This document shows, piece after piece, positions 8,349-15,928 of a stretch of 22,577 nucleotides of DNA. Every line of letters begins with the position of its first letter. The stretch's first letter is position 1. The notes under the pieces were generated by a model. That model did no database searches and was not told the DNA's origin. It worked only from the letters and a program-made list of their open reading frames with translations. The translations under genes and the position numbers were made by a program. Origin of the DNA: Chloroflexi bacterium RBG_19FT_COMBO_55_16 (GTDB lineage: Bacteria; Chloroflexota; Anaerolineae; Anaerolineales; UBA4823); the NCBI GenBank assembly GCA_001795335.1, contig MGOK01000133.1, positions 1,852 to 24,428 of the forward strand, in the 5' to 3' direction.

Positions 8349-9017
8349 ATGAACGTCATTATCGTAGGAGGAGGCAAAACCGGCTCGCAGTTGGCGATGC
8401 AATTGATTGACGCAGGTCATCGGGTAAAGGTGATCGAAGACCGGGCCGAGGTGCTCGAACGGCTTCAGCAAGAGATGCCGGAAGGTGTGGTTATCGCTGG
8501 CGATGGCAGTGCGCCAAGCGTACTGGAAGCCGCTGGGATCAAGGCCGCTCAAGTTTTGGCAGCTGTCACCGGCGATGATGAAGCCAATCTGGTAATCACG
8601 ACTCTGGCCCGCTTTGAGTTCAAAGTCCCCCGCACGATCGCCAGAGTGAATAATCCGAAGAATTCCTGGTTATTCAACGAACAGATGGGCGTGGATGTGG
8701 CCCTTAATCAGGCCGATATCCTGGCTAAACTGATCGCCGAGGAAATGTCTCTGGGCGACATGATGACGCTGCTCAAGCTGCGCAGAGGGGAATATTCGAT
8801 TGTCGAAGAAAAAGTGCACCCGCGGGCGGTCGTGGCTGGGAAACCCATCCGTGAGATCGACCTCCCGCCGGAATGCGTGTTGGTGGCCATCCTGCGCAAG
8901 AATCAGTTGATCGTTCCCCACGGCGATACGGTGCTGCAACCGGTCGATGAAGTCATTGCCTTAGTGCACGCCTCAAAACTGGTGAAGCTGGCTTCTCTTT
9001 TGGGGCCTTTGGAGTGA
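8349..9017 (+). CDS. trkA: TrkA-type RCK (KTN) potassium-uptake regulator, second of a pair
   Basis: A 222-residue protein with the same layout as its neighbour: RCK_N with G7-x-G9-x2-G12 (GGGKTG) and E30 at the end of strand two, then RCK_C from about 135 to 215. E. coli TrkA carries two RCK repeats in one chain; here two single-RCK proteins are encoded side by side, with one base between the first stop and this ATG, suggesting a hetero-oligomeric ring. The Asp/Glu difference at position 30 and the GCGRVG/GGGKTG difference suggest the two subunits may bind different nucleotides; this is inference. It is the last gene of the plus-strand cluster, and a hairpin lies just after the stop. Confidence 0.9.
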   Translation: MNVIIVGGGKTGSQLAMQLIDAGHRVKVIEDRAEVLERLQQEMPEGVVIAGDGSAPSVLEAAGIKAAQVLAAVTGDDEANLVITTLARFEFKVPRTIARVNNPKNSWLFNEQMGVDVALNQADILAKLIAEEMSLGDMMTLLKLRRGEYSIVEEKVHPRAVVAGKPIREIDLPPECVLVAILRKNQLIVPHGDTVLQPVDEVIALVHASKLVKLASLLGPLE

Positions 9018-9019
9018 TT

Positions 9020-9083
9020 AAAAAAACTTCGGATATCTTGGAAACCGGTTTCATTGGTAATTATTCTTGGCGAACATCCGAAG
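9020..9083 (-). terminator. Intrinsic terminator between convergent trkA and nucleoside kinase genes
   Basis: An 8-bp perfect stem, CTTCGGAT (9027-9034) with ATCCGAAG (9076-9083), encloses a second small palindrome, GAAACCGGTTTC (9041-9052). Read on the minus strand, the stem is followed directly by seven T residues (complement of A9020-A9026), as expected for termination of the nucleoside kinase transcript. The large loop is unusual. On the plus strand there is no T run, so any effect on the trkA transcript would be weaker. Confidence 0.55.
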
Positions 9084-9090
9084 AACCTTC

Positions 9091-9750
9091 TTAGCGGAGG
9101 CGTGCCATTTCTTCTGGATTGAAGACGACCTCCTCTTTTCCGGTCAGCTTCTCCTGCACTTTCAGGACGATTAAATCGAAATGTCCGGAGTTGGCCACGT
9201 AATCCAGGTCATCGCTGGGTACGGTCAGTACTGGACAGAGGTTAAATCCGGCGATCCAGGTTTCGTACAATTCGTTGAGTTGCGCCAGGTACATAGAAGT
9301 GATCTGGCGCTCGTAGTCTCGCCCGCGGCGTTCGATGCGCGCCATGAGGGTAGGGACCGAAGCCCGAAGGTAGATCACCAAGTCGGGGGGCGGGAGAAAC
9401 TCAGTCAACACTTCGTAAAGTTCCCGGTAGGTGCCGTAATCACGGGTGTGGATCAAGCCCTGCCGGTAAAGGTTATGAGCGAAGATCTCAGCGTCTTCGT
9501 AAACGCTGCGATCCTGAATGGCAGAAGTTGGGTGGTCGAGCAATTGGCGGTGGGCGCGCAGCCGGTGGGTGAGGAAGAAAATCTGCGAATGAAAGGCCCA
9601 GGTGCGCATATCGGCATAGAAATCTACGAGGTAAGGGTTTTCGGCCACCGGCTCATAGAATGGTTGCCATCCCAGCCGGTGGCATAATAACGCGACCAGG
9701 GTGGATTTACCGACGCCAATGTTTCCTGCCACGGCAACGAACTTCTTCAT
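9091..9750 (-). CDS. Deoxynucleoside kinase (dGK/dAK/dCK family)
   Basis: A 219-residue cytoplasmic enzyme that phosphorylates deoxynucleosides to their 5'-monophosphates (salvage). The P-loop is GNIGVGKST (9-17), the catalytic E33 sits in the YEPV segment, the DRS motif typical of the family is at 80-82, and an Arg-rich LID lies at about 138-148. The length is normal. The ATG overlaps the stop of the PEP-synthase-like gene by 4 nt and has an AGGAG-type ribosome site 5-9 nt upstream, so the two are translationally coupled. Specificity (dG/dA versus dC/T) cannot be read from the sequence. Together with dnaN upstream it places this unit near DNA precursor supply. Confidence 0.9.
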   Translation of the reverse strand: MKKFVAVAGNIGVGKSTLVALLCHRLGWQPFYEPVAENPYLVDFYADMRTWAFHSQIFFLTHRLRAHRQLLDHPTSAIQDRSVYEDAEIFAHNLYRQGLIHTRDYGTYRELYEVLTEFLPPPDLVIYLRASVPTLMARIERRGRDYERQITSMYLAQLNELYETWIAGFNLCPVLTVPSDDLDYVANSGHFDLIVLKVQEKLTGKEEVVFNPEEMARLR

Positions 9751-12098
9751 GGGTGCTCCTGATCAGACACTAGGAAAGCTGCCGCACGTCCCTGCTCATC
9801 ATCCATCACCAGGTTCAAGTGGTAGCCTGGGCGGAAGGCGCTGACTTTGATCAAATGTAGACAATCGGCCAAGGGTTTTTCCACGGGGATGAAATCAACC
9901 AGCTGGTTGGGTGTGTCGTAAAAGAAGCTGCGATTGAAGACTATATCAGCGTCATCCAGGTAGATGGCGAGCGGATAGATGTTTGCTTCTACCAGGTCCT
10001 GGAAGAAGTGGGTGCCGAAGGAAGGTTCCGGGAGTAAGCCGATCCCCTCTCCAGTCAGCTCAACCAGGGCACGCGAGTTGTAAATATCCGAGTACCCGAT
10101 GAACACACCTAAGTCAGGATTATGCGTGCCCCAGCGACCGGGCCCGATGCAGATGAAAGTTTGACCGGCAAGGGATGCGTTCAGGCGGCTGATTGTGCGG
10201 CCTACCTCCGCCCGCGCCGCTTCTGTTGGCAGCGCAAAATAGCCCTCCGGAGACACAAAAACGACATATTGGATCCCATCCACCCTTCCTTTCGGAACCA
10301 TGCGATGGGTGGAGAAAATGATGTCATCGGTGTGCAGGTTTTCCGGCAGGTAAGCTTCACTGTCTTTTAGTTGACTCTGTGGGCGGCACTGCAACAGGGT
10401 GATTTCTACTGCAGGTTGCAAGGCTTCTGGATCGCTGACACGCACGGTGAATTCGGTGTCGACGGGGCTATGATAATGTGTCTCAAGGATGTTCAGTACT
10501 TTGCGCAGCCGGTCTGCCAGCGGGGTTCTGCGCAGCAGCTCCTGAAAAGTCAACACTAACTGGTCGGTCTTTGCCTCTGTAGACAGGCTGCGGATTGGCA
10601 CAAGGTAACCACCTTGATCTGCCTGTACCAAGTAGCGCAGCACTGGGTAGTGGAGGTCAAGGACTTGGCTGATAGGTAAGGTCTTGAAAGAATTTTCTTC
10701 CAGGTCAATCACGTCGACAAATTGCTGGGAATAACGGCGGATGGCCTTTGGTGAAGCTTCAGGTTGCAACAACGGATGGCTAAGGGCAACCAGCCGGGGA
10801 TAATCGTTACCCACGCGGTCGACAGCCCGCGTGCCTAATCCCCACACCAGGCGTACAAAACCATCCTCCCGCCGGATGAACGGGGACCAGCGGAACAGGT
10901 TGCGACTGAAAGCCACCCCAGCCGCATGGGGCAGATAATAATGCCCCATGCGTTCTCCTTGAATCACCTGGATTAAAATGGCCATGCGTTCGTCATAGTC
11001 TTGCAAGCCCTTGCTACGGCGGTAGAGTAACGCGTCTGGATTGAGAACGCTGGCGTAGACTTGGGCAATGGCTTTAGTTAAAGCCTCGAGGTTTTCTTCA
11101 GAAGAGCCTTGGTTGGGGCAAAAGATGCTGTCATATTTTCCGGCGAAAGAGGTACCGAAGTTGTCTTCCAGCAAGCTGGAGGAGCGGACGATCAGGGGTT
11201 GGTTGCCCGTGCTTTCCAAGAGCCTTTGCAATTGTTCTAATATATCCGCAGGGAACTTGCCTTCGAGATATTCTTTCTGGATTTGTGGGTACTCGGCGCG
11301 GATTTGTTCCTCGGATTTGTATTTCTGGTCGTTCCAACGGATCAGGTTGTTGACCGCCATAAAGGTGTACATCAGGTCCGAACCGAGGTAATAAGACTCT
11401 GGGATGCGCAGGTAGGAAACGATCTCGTCGCCGGCCACTTCCATGAGGATACGCAAGGCCAGTAGCATGCCCGCCGCTTTCCCACCAATCTTGCCCTGGC
11501 CGATCTTGCGCCGGTTGATGTCGATCAGGTCGTTGACCGTAAACCACTCTTTGGCGATATTAATATAGGCCAGCTGGTCGCTGATCATGCGTCGGATTAG
11601 GACGACTTTTATCTCACGCAAGCGCGCAGCGGCACCCTCACGTTGTTCCGGGATTAGGGCCTCGATGGCCAGGGCTTGCTCGAAGAGCATTTTCTGTGGG
11701 GCTAATTCTGGATTGAAATAAATCAGCAAATCTTCAGCCCTTGCGCCGCGCTCTGCCAGGACATCCAGCACGATTTGTTCAAACAGCTCATACGGGAGGT
11801 TGTAGGCGAAATAGAAGTCGGTCAGGTGGCTGCGGATGCGCGCCATGCGGGATTCCCAGACTTCGGCGGGTTCTTCCGTGACAGGATCGTTGAGCATTTC
11901 GCGTGCCTGGGATTGGATGGCTTTCTCGTGGACATCAGCCTCGAACTGCTTGGGGCTGATCACCCCGCGGTCAAATAGCTCGCGGCGCATCCGGGCGCGG
12001 ATCCTGACCCTCAGGATGGGATACTGGGCCAAGGCGGTGTAAATGCTGAGCACACGATCGGTAGAAGCCGATGGGAAGGTCATAGGTTCGTTCACCAT
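9747..12098 (-). CDS. PEP-synthase/PPDK-like ATP-binding protein lacking the phosphohistidine and PEP domains
   Basis: A large protein (783 aa from this start) with an N-terminal helical region (about 1-190) and a PPDK_N-type ATP-grasp fold. The ATP-grasp part shows a KIGGKAAG loop (about 203-210), IVRSSS followed by SFAGKYD (about 303-322), AFSRN (about 396-400) and LLQCRP (about 568-573). The swivelling domain with the catalytic His (GGxTSHxA) and the PEP-binding barrel of real PEP synthase are absent. In their place is a C-terminal domain of about 210 residues with GPGRWGTH and PSFGTHFFQDL, which I recall from uncharacterised PEP/pyruvate-binding proteins. Its reaction is therefore unknown. 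The start is uncertain: ATG at 12098 was chosen, but TTG at 12119 and ATG at 12083 are also in frame and none has a good ribosome site. Its stop overlaps the kinase start. Confidence 0.8.
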   Translation of the reverse strand: MVNEPMTFPSASTDRVLSIYTALAQYPILRVRIRARMRRELFDRGVISPKQFEADVHEKAIQSQAREMLNDPVTEEPAEVWESRMARIRSHLTDFYFAYNLPYELFEQIVLDVLAERGARAEDLLIYFNPELAPQKMLFEQALAIEALIPEQREGAAARLREIKVVLIRRMISDQLAYINIAKEWFTVNDLIDINRRKIGQGKIGGKAAGMLLALRILMEVAGDEIVSYLRIPESYYLGSDLMYTFMAVNNLIRWNDQKYKSEEQIRAEYPQIQKEYLEGKFPADILEQLQRLLESTGNQPLIVRSSSLLEDNFGTSFAGKYDSIFCPNQGSSEENLEALTKAIAQVYASVLNPDALLYRRSKGLQDYDERMAILIQVIQGERMGHYYLPHAAGVAFSRNLFRWSPFIRREDGFVRLVWGLGTRAVDRVGNDYPRLVALSHPLLQPEASPKAIRRYSQQFVDVIDLEENSFKTLPISQVLDLHYPVLRYLVQADQGGYLVPIRSLSTEAKTDQLVLTFQELLRRTPLADRLRKVLNILETHYHSPVDTEFTVRVSDPEALQPAVEITLLQCRPQSQLKDSEAYLPENLHTDDIIFSTHRMVPKGRVDGIQYVVFVSPEGYFALPTEAARAEVGRTISRLNASLAGQTFICIGPGRWGTHNPDLGVFIGYSDIYNSRALVELTGEGIGLLPEPSFGTHFFQDLVEANIYPLAIYLDDADIVFNRSFFYDTPNQLVDFIPVEKPLADCLHLIKVSAFRPGYHLNLVMDDEQGRAAAFLVSDQEHP

Positions 12099-12119
12099 CC
12101 ACCCAATAGGGTCTAGCAA

Positions 12120-12150
12120 GTTGGCACGTTAAACTTACTAACGTGCCAAC
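12120..12150. repeat. Perfect 12-bp inverted repeat, 7-nt spacer, between dnaN and the PEP-synthase-like gene
   Basis: GTTGGCACGTTA (12120-12131) and TAACGTGCCAAC (12139-12150) are exact inverted copies separated by AACTTAC. They fill half of the 61-82 nt between the dnaN stop and the next start. No T run follows on the minus strand, so a standard intrinsic terminator is unlikely. The layout (long arms, short spacer) resembles an operator such as CIRCE, but the sequence differs. It could bind a dimeric repressor or form an mRNA hairpin controlling the downstream gene. Confidence 0.6.
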
Positions 12151-12180
12151 CAATAGACTTGATCAGAAGAGACAAGAAGG

Positions 12181-13314
12181 TCAATTGCCGAGGTGCATGG
12201 GCATGATCACATGCAGGAAACCGTCCTCGCCTACCGGACGGATGACTCCCGGAGCGGTGTCTAAGGTGGTCTCCAGTGCGACGTTGGGGGTCTTGATCAC
12301 GTCCAATACTTCGCGCAGGAAGCGCACGTTGAAGGCGATCAGCAGGGGCGGGCCTTCGATAGAAGCATCTATCTCGGTTTGGTTAAACCCGGTCTCTTCG
12401 GATTGGCCCGAAATCATGATGGTCCCGGGTTTAAGTTCACCACCTGGAGTGATATTGATGCGGGCAATATGAGAACCTTCGCGGGCAAAAATCTCGGCCT
12501 GCTTGCAGGCTTTCAGAAAGGCCGAGGTGGAAAGCACGCTGCGCGTCTGGTATCCCCGTGGAATGATCTGTTCGTAATCGGGGAAGGGGCCTTCGATTAG
12601 TTGCGATACCAGTTCCACATCCTTCATGTGGAAGATGACCTGACCGCGCCCAGGAGGCAACACCATCGTGATGGCTTGATCGCCATCGCCGGCGATGCGG
12701 GCGAGTTCGGTAAGGGTGCGGGCGGGGATGGTTGCGCTTACCGGGCGAGGCACCGCCGAAGATAGCGCTGCTTTACGCACAGACAAACGAAAACCATCGG
12801 CGGCCGCCAGGGTGATCTTTTCCCCACTGACAGTGACCAGCACGCCGGTCAGGACGGGGCGGGCTTCGTCGGTAGAAGCGGCGAATGCCACTTGCTGGAT
12901 CATTTCCTTGAAGTCGGCAACGTTAATCTGGATGCCGTCCGCCAGGTCTGGCATCGGCATCGGTGGAAATTCCTGTGAATCGATGCATTTCAAGTCTGTA
13001 TTGGAAGAACCACACCGCATGTTGAGCGTTTGGGTCCGCACGGTCAAGGACATATCCACTTGCTTGTCGGCAAGTGTACTGACCAGCTCGGTGAAGGTGC
13101 GCGCTGGCACTGTGGTTGAGCCTTCCTCCTGGATTTTCGCTCCAATCCAGCAGGTAATGCCCAGTTCCAGGTTGGTAGCTGAGAGGCGCAACCGACCTTC
13201 ATCCGTCGCGACCAATACATTTGCCAGTACGGGAAGCGTGCTGCGGGGTGAAACTGCCCGCGAGACGGTGTTCAAGCCGTGGGCCAAGTTCTCTTGCAGG
13301 ACAGATATCTTCAT
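12181..13314 (-). CDS. dnaN: DNA polymerase III beta subunit (sliding clamp)
   Basis: A 377-residue protein of normal length with the three repeated clamp domains (about 1-120, 128-245, 247-377). Typical segments include the N-terminal MKISVLQENL start, LPVLANVLV, the central PVLTGVLV and ADGFRLSVRK of domain 2, and the C-terminal MPMHLGN, close to the conserved MPMR(L/V) end. It forms the ring that tethers polymerase and repair enzymes to DNA. AGAGAGGT lies about 10 nt before the ATG. It heads the minus-strand unit with the PEP-synthase-like gene and the nucleoside kinase. dnaA and recF, often beside dnaN, are not present. Confidence 0.97.
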   Translation of the reverse strand: MKISVLQENLAHGLNTVSRAVSPRSTLPVLANVLVATDEGRLRLSATNLELGITCWIGAKIQEEGSTTVPARTFTELVSTLADKQVDMSLTVRTQTLNMRCGSSNTDLKCIDSQEFPPMPMPDLADGIQINVADFKEMIQQVAFAASTDEARPVLTGVLVTVSGEKITLAAADGFRLSVRKAALSSAVPRPVSATIPARTLTELARIAGDGDQAITMVLPPGRGQVIFHMKDVELVSQLIEGPFPDYEQIIPRGYQTRSVLSTSAFLKACKQAEIFAREGSHIARINITPGGELKPGTIMISGQSEETGFNQTEIDASIEGPPLLIAFNVRFLREVLDVIKTPNVALETTLDTAPGVIRPVGEDGFLHVIMPMHLGN

Positions 13315-13347
13315 AATAGCCGACCTCTCTTAGGTGGAGTTGCCAAG

Positions 13348-13353
13348 AGTATA
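13348..13353 (-). promoter_or_regulatory. Candidate -10 element for dnaN
   Basis: TATACT on the minus strand (five of six consensus bases) lies 33 nt before the dnaN ATG, leaving a short leader that holds the ribosome site. The matching -35 region (TGGTAA, 17 nt upstream) is poor, so confidence is limited. Confidence 0.3.
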
Positions 13354-13458
13354 CATCGAGTGGCCTAAATTTACCAGTGGAAGAGGCCGGAAGCAATGAA
13401 GGATTTATTAACGGTGGCACACTATAAAAGATCCTGTTTATGAGAAGCTATCTGAAAT

Positions 13459-13488
13459 GATTGTTGAACACCAATAGATTGTTGAACA
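13459..13488 (+). repeat. 12-bp direct repeat upstream of the GGDEF gene promoter
   Basis: GATTGTTGAACA occurs exactly twice (13459-13470 and 13477-13488), 18 bp start to start, and a related GGTTGACA follows at 13491-13498, overlapping the -35 box. The repeats end 4 bp before the -35 hexamer. Spacing of about two helical turns and this position suggest tandem sites for an activator or repressor; no regulator can be named. Confidence 0.5.
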
Positions 13489-13492
13489 GTGG

Positions 13493-13521
13493 TTGACAAT
13501 TTTCGCACACCCGTCTAAACT
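13493..13521 (+). promoter_or_regulatory. Sigma-70-type promoter for the REC-GGDEF gene
   Basis: TTGACA (13493-13498, perfect -35) is followed after exactly 17 nt by TAAACT (13516-13521, four of six -10 bases). Transcription would start near 13528, giving a leader of about 50 nt before the TTG start at 13581. The region between the divergent dnaN and GGDEF genes (266 nt) holds this, the direct repeats and the dnaN -10 candidate. Confidence 0.5.
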
Positions 13522-13580
13522 TGAGTTCGGAATAACTCGCTTGAGCTGTCGTCTCAAGTTGAACCAGGCAGGAGCGGAGA

Positions 13581-14480
13581 TTGTCATACTCGAAGGTGAT
13601 TAGACCGATCAAGGTTTTGGTAGTAGAAGTAGGCAAGCCTGAATCCACCCCCTGGCATCAGGTGGTCTCGGTTAGCGTCAATGCCGGGCAGTTTGAAGCA
13701 ACCCGCGTGGGCAGTTTAAACAAAGCATTGGCTGCTTTGGAGCAAGAGCCATTCGATGTGATCTTGCTGGACCTCGTCTTGCCGGATAGCCTGGGAACCA
13801 ATACATATTCCCAGGTCTATGCGCGCGCCCCCGAGATTCCGATCGTGGTTACTTCCCACCTGGATGACAAGGATCAGGCAGTTAAGGTTTTGCAAGAAGG
13901 GGCGCAGGATTACTTGGTTAAGGGGGAAATGGATGCGGTTCACTTGCGACGGGCTTTGCTTTACGCCATCGAACGCCATCGGACGAAGGTCATGTTGCAC
14001 CACCTGTCTTTCAACGACGATCTGACTGGCCTGCTCAACCGCCGCGGTTTTCTGTCCCTGGCAAAGCAGCAACTGAAAATCGCCCAGCGCGAAAACTGGG
14101 AACTACCCCTGTTCTTCGCCGACCTGGATGGTCTAAAAAATATTAATGATAACTTCGGCCATCCAGAAGGCGATCGCGCCTTGCAGGCAATGGCTACCAT
14201 TCTAAAAGAGACTTTCCGGACCTCTGATCTGCTCGCTCGTTTGGGGGGGGATGAATTCATTATGCTGGCGATCAACGCCCCAGCAGCTGGCATCCAGACG
14301 ATATTGGCTCGTTTGCAACGCAACCTCGACCGCTATAATGCGCAGAATCGTTACTACCAATTGTCCTTGAGCATTGGAGTAGCACAATTCGATCCACGCC
14401 ACGAAACGACGTTAGAAGAACTGATCATCGAAGCGGACAAGGCTCTATACGACCACAAACGCCGTAAGCGGATAGCCTAA
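13581..14480 (+). CDS. Response regulator with diguanylate cyclase output (REC-GGDEF)
   Basis: A 299-residue cytoplasmic protein. The receiver domain (about 10-130) has phosphoacceptor D64 (LLDLVLPD), T91 and K114, but the acidic pocket is reduced to E16 followed by V17 where a second acid is usual. The GGDEF domain (about 140-299) has an intact GGDEF at 222-226, metal ligand D181 and an allosteric I-site RTSD (213-216) five residues before GGDEF, so it should make c-di-GMP with product inhibition. The start is TTG at 13581, supported by AGGAG 7 nt upstream; a GTG at 13596 is an alternative. No partner histidine kinase is adjacent. A perfect hairpin follows the stop. Confidence 0.9.
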   Translation: MSYSKVIRPIKVLVVEVGKPESTPWHQVVSVSVNAGQFEATRVGSLNKALAALEQEPFDVILLDLVLPDSLGTNTYSQVYARAPEIPIVVTSHLDDKDQAVKVLQEGAQDYLVKGEMDAVHLRRALLYAIERHRTKVMLHHLSFNDDLTGLLNRRGFLSLAKQQLKIAQRENWELPLFFADLDGLKNINDNFGHPEGDRALQAMATILKETFRTSDLLARLGGDEFIMLAINAPAAGIQTILARLQRNLDRYNAQNRYYQLSLSIGVAQFDPRHETTLEELIIEADKALYDHKRRKRIA

Positions 14481-14490
14481 GCCTGGCAGG

Positions 14491-14535
14491 AAAAAGACCG
14501 CCCTGCCTGGTTGGGGGGGGCAACCAGGCAGGGCG
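14491..14535 (-). terminator. Strong hairpin terminator between convergent genes
   Basis: CGCCCTGCCTGGTTG (14499-14513) pairs perfectly with 14521-14535 (15 bp, G/C-rich) around a loop of seven G. On the minus strand it is followed by GTC and then five T, a good intrinsic terminator for the sigma factor/DUF5667 operon. On the plus strand, after the GGDEF stop at 14480, no T run follows, but the stem could still end that transcript. Confidence 0.75.
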
Positions 14536-14647
14536 ACTTCGATCATTATTACACAACTCGCTTAAAAAAGCAAGGGTTTTAATCACTCAACAGAGAATTG
14601 GTCAGGGCGAATAAAACGCCGGATTTCCTTCCCCTCACTAAATTCGG

Positions 14648-15928
14648 TCAACTGGGTGGGGGAATAGTAAATAATGGTGGCGGGGAATAAATTGGCGTCG
14701 CCGTCGGCGGTGAGGGGGTATTGGTCGGCGTCGGTGGTGGCGGCGTTGTTGGTGGCGGCAGTGTATCGGTCGGCGACGGCGACGGCGGTGTATCGGTCGG
14801 CGTTGGCGTATCGGGGGTTGGCGTCGGCGTATCGGGGGTCGGCGTCGGCGTATCGGGGGTCGGCGTCGGCGTATCGGGGGTCGGTGTCGGCGTCGGCGTA
14901 TCTGTCGGTACCGGCGTGTCCGTTGGCGGTTCCTCGGTATCTGTTGGGGTCAGCGTCGGAGGAATTGGAGTAGGCGTAGCGCTGGGCTCCGGCGTCCTCG
15001 ACGGTGTAGATGTGGGCTCTTCAGGCTCAGTCGGGAGTGGCCTCTCGGTGGGAGCCAGCGTCGGAGAGGGTCGTGGAGTATTGGTGGGAACAGGCGAGGG
15101 GACTGGGGTTGAGGTTGGGCGGACAGGCGTGGGCGTGGGAGGTATGAGAACCGAGAACTCCTTTGCCATGGACTCGGCCTGCTCTGCAGCCATAAGCACT
15201 TGAGAAATTGCTGAGTAAATCGAGTCTGGCGCGTTGATTCTCAATGCAATCAGGATTAGCCTATGTTGTGACAGGATAGTTTCCAGTTCTAAGGCTAATT
15301 GGCGCGCCTGGGACTTGTCTTGCTCGGAGACTGCTCCAATCAGCTCAATCGTTTTGTTGATATGATCTTCGTAATCATGAACTGTGCGGGCAACTTGTTC
15401 GTAGCGGCCCTCGAAAATTAACGCCCTGACTTCTTCTAATCGCTCTTCGACAAATTGAATTTGTAGCTTTGCATCGCTGGCCTGGTCGAGAGAGGTGGCT
15501 AAGGCGAGTTGTTCGAGCGTCAGCTTCACGGCGTACAGATTGTCTCCGGGCAAAGATTTCTGGGATGCGGAAACGATCGTCCCGCTGACAAAGAGAGACA
15601 GCAAAAGAATAAAAACGAACGCAACTGGAGCGAGTTTTTGCGCGGACCAGAATTGCTGTAAATGTTCCCGCCAGGTCAAGGGGACCTGCCGTTGTTCTTG
15701 TTGTAATTGGGTCACCAAGCGGCGTCGGGAGGCGGTCACAAACCCTGGGCGCGGCTCGAGCGCCTGGCGATGAGCAGAAAGCCAAAGTACGGTTTCAAGC
15801 TGCGGCTTTAATTCTGCTGCCAGATCAGGATAGCGGGTCACAACCGAGTCGACCGTCTCTTGACCACCCCGAATCAAATCGAGGCAGGATTGTAGCGCCT
15901 CATCTAATTCTTTGGTCATGTTTCTCAT
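14648..15928 (-). CDS. DUF5667-type single-pass membrane protein with Pro/Thr-rich stalk, probable sigma-factor partner
   Basis: A 426-residue protein. It has a cytoplasmic N-terminus (1-98), where residues 5-50 resemble the short helical region of anti-sigma-like partners, one membrane helix (about 100-121), an external helical domain (about 122-258) starting with [16 protein letters not shown] as in DUF5667, and a Pro/Thr/Ser-rich tail (263-426) with no LPXTG signal. The N-in topology and overlap with the ECF sigma gene suggest it holds or tunes the sigma factor and senses the envelope; this is inference. The start at 15928 overlaps the sigma gene by 29 nt and has GGAAG upstream; the in-frame ATG at 15919 is an alternative. 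The stalk is partly built of a 21-bp tandem DNA repeat. Confidence 0.85.
   Translation of the reverse strand: MRNMTKELDEALQSCLDLIRGGQETVDSVVTRYPDLAAELKPQLETVLWLSAHRQALEPRPGFVTASRRRLVTQLQQEQRQVPLTWREHLQQFWSAQKLAPVAFVFILLLSLFVSGTIVSASQKSLPGDNLYAVKLTLEQLALATSLDQASDAKLQIQFVEERLEEVRALIFEGRYEQVARTVHDYEDHINKTIELIGAVSEQDKSQARQLALELETILSQHRLILIALRINAPDSIYSAISQVLMAAEQAESMAKEFSVLIPPTPTPVRPTSTPVPSPVPTNTPRPSPTLAPTERPLPTEPEEPTSTPSRTPEPSATPTPIPPTLTPTDTEEPPTDTPVPTDTPTPTPTPDTPTPTPDTPTPTPDTPTPTPDTPTPTDTPPSPSPTDTLPPPTTPPPPTPTNTPSPPTATPIYSPPPLFTIPPPS
14808..14891 (-). repeat. 21-bp tandem repeat, four copies, inside the Pro/Thr stalk
   Basis: Four consecutive 21-bp units (14808-14828, 14829-14849, 14850-14870, 14871-14891) differ at only one or two bases and encode the repeated heptad DTPTPTP on the minus strand. 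The surrounding sequence holds degenerate versions. Such a tract can change copy number by replication slippage in whole codons, altering stalk length without breaking the frame. Confidence 0.85.

Noticed and set aside
9181..9687. Plus-strand frame of 168 codons opposite the deoxynucleoside kinase.
   Set aside because: The kinase on the other strand has all catalytic motifs; this frame has none.
13315..13580. Possible replication origin next to dnaN.
   Set aside because: No TTATCCACA-type DnaA boxes, no AT-rich unwinding block and no dnaA or other origin genes nearby.
14808..14891. Regular repeats that could be mistaken for a CRISPR array.
   Set aside because: Units are directly adjacent without unique spacers, keep the reading frame and encode a protein heptad.
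14721..15203. Long plus-strand frame encoding Val/Gly/Ser repeats opposite the Pro/Thr stalk.
   Set aside because: It is the antisense shadow of the 21-bp repeat region: codons for Pro/Thr read backwards give Gly/Val. No ribosome site or independent support.
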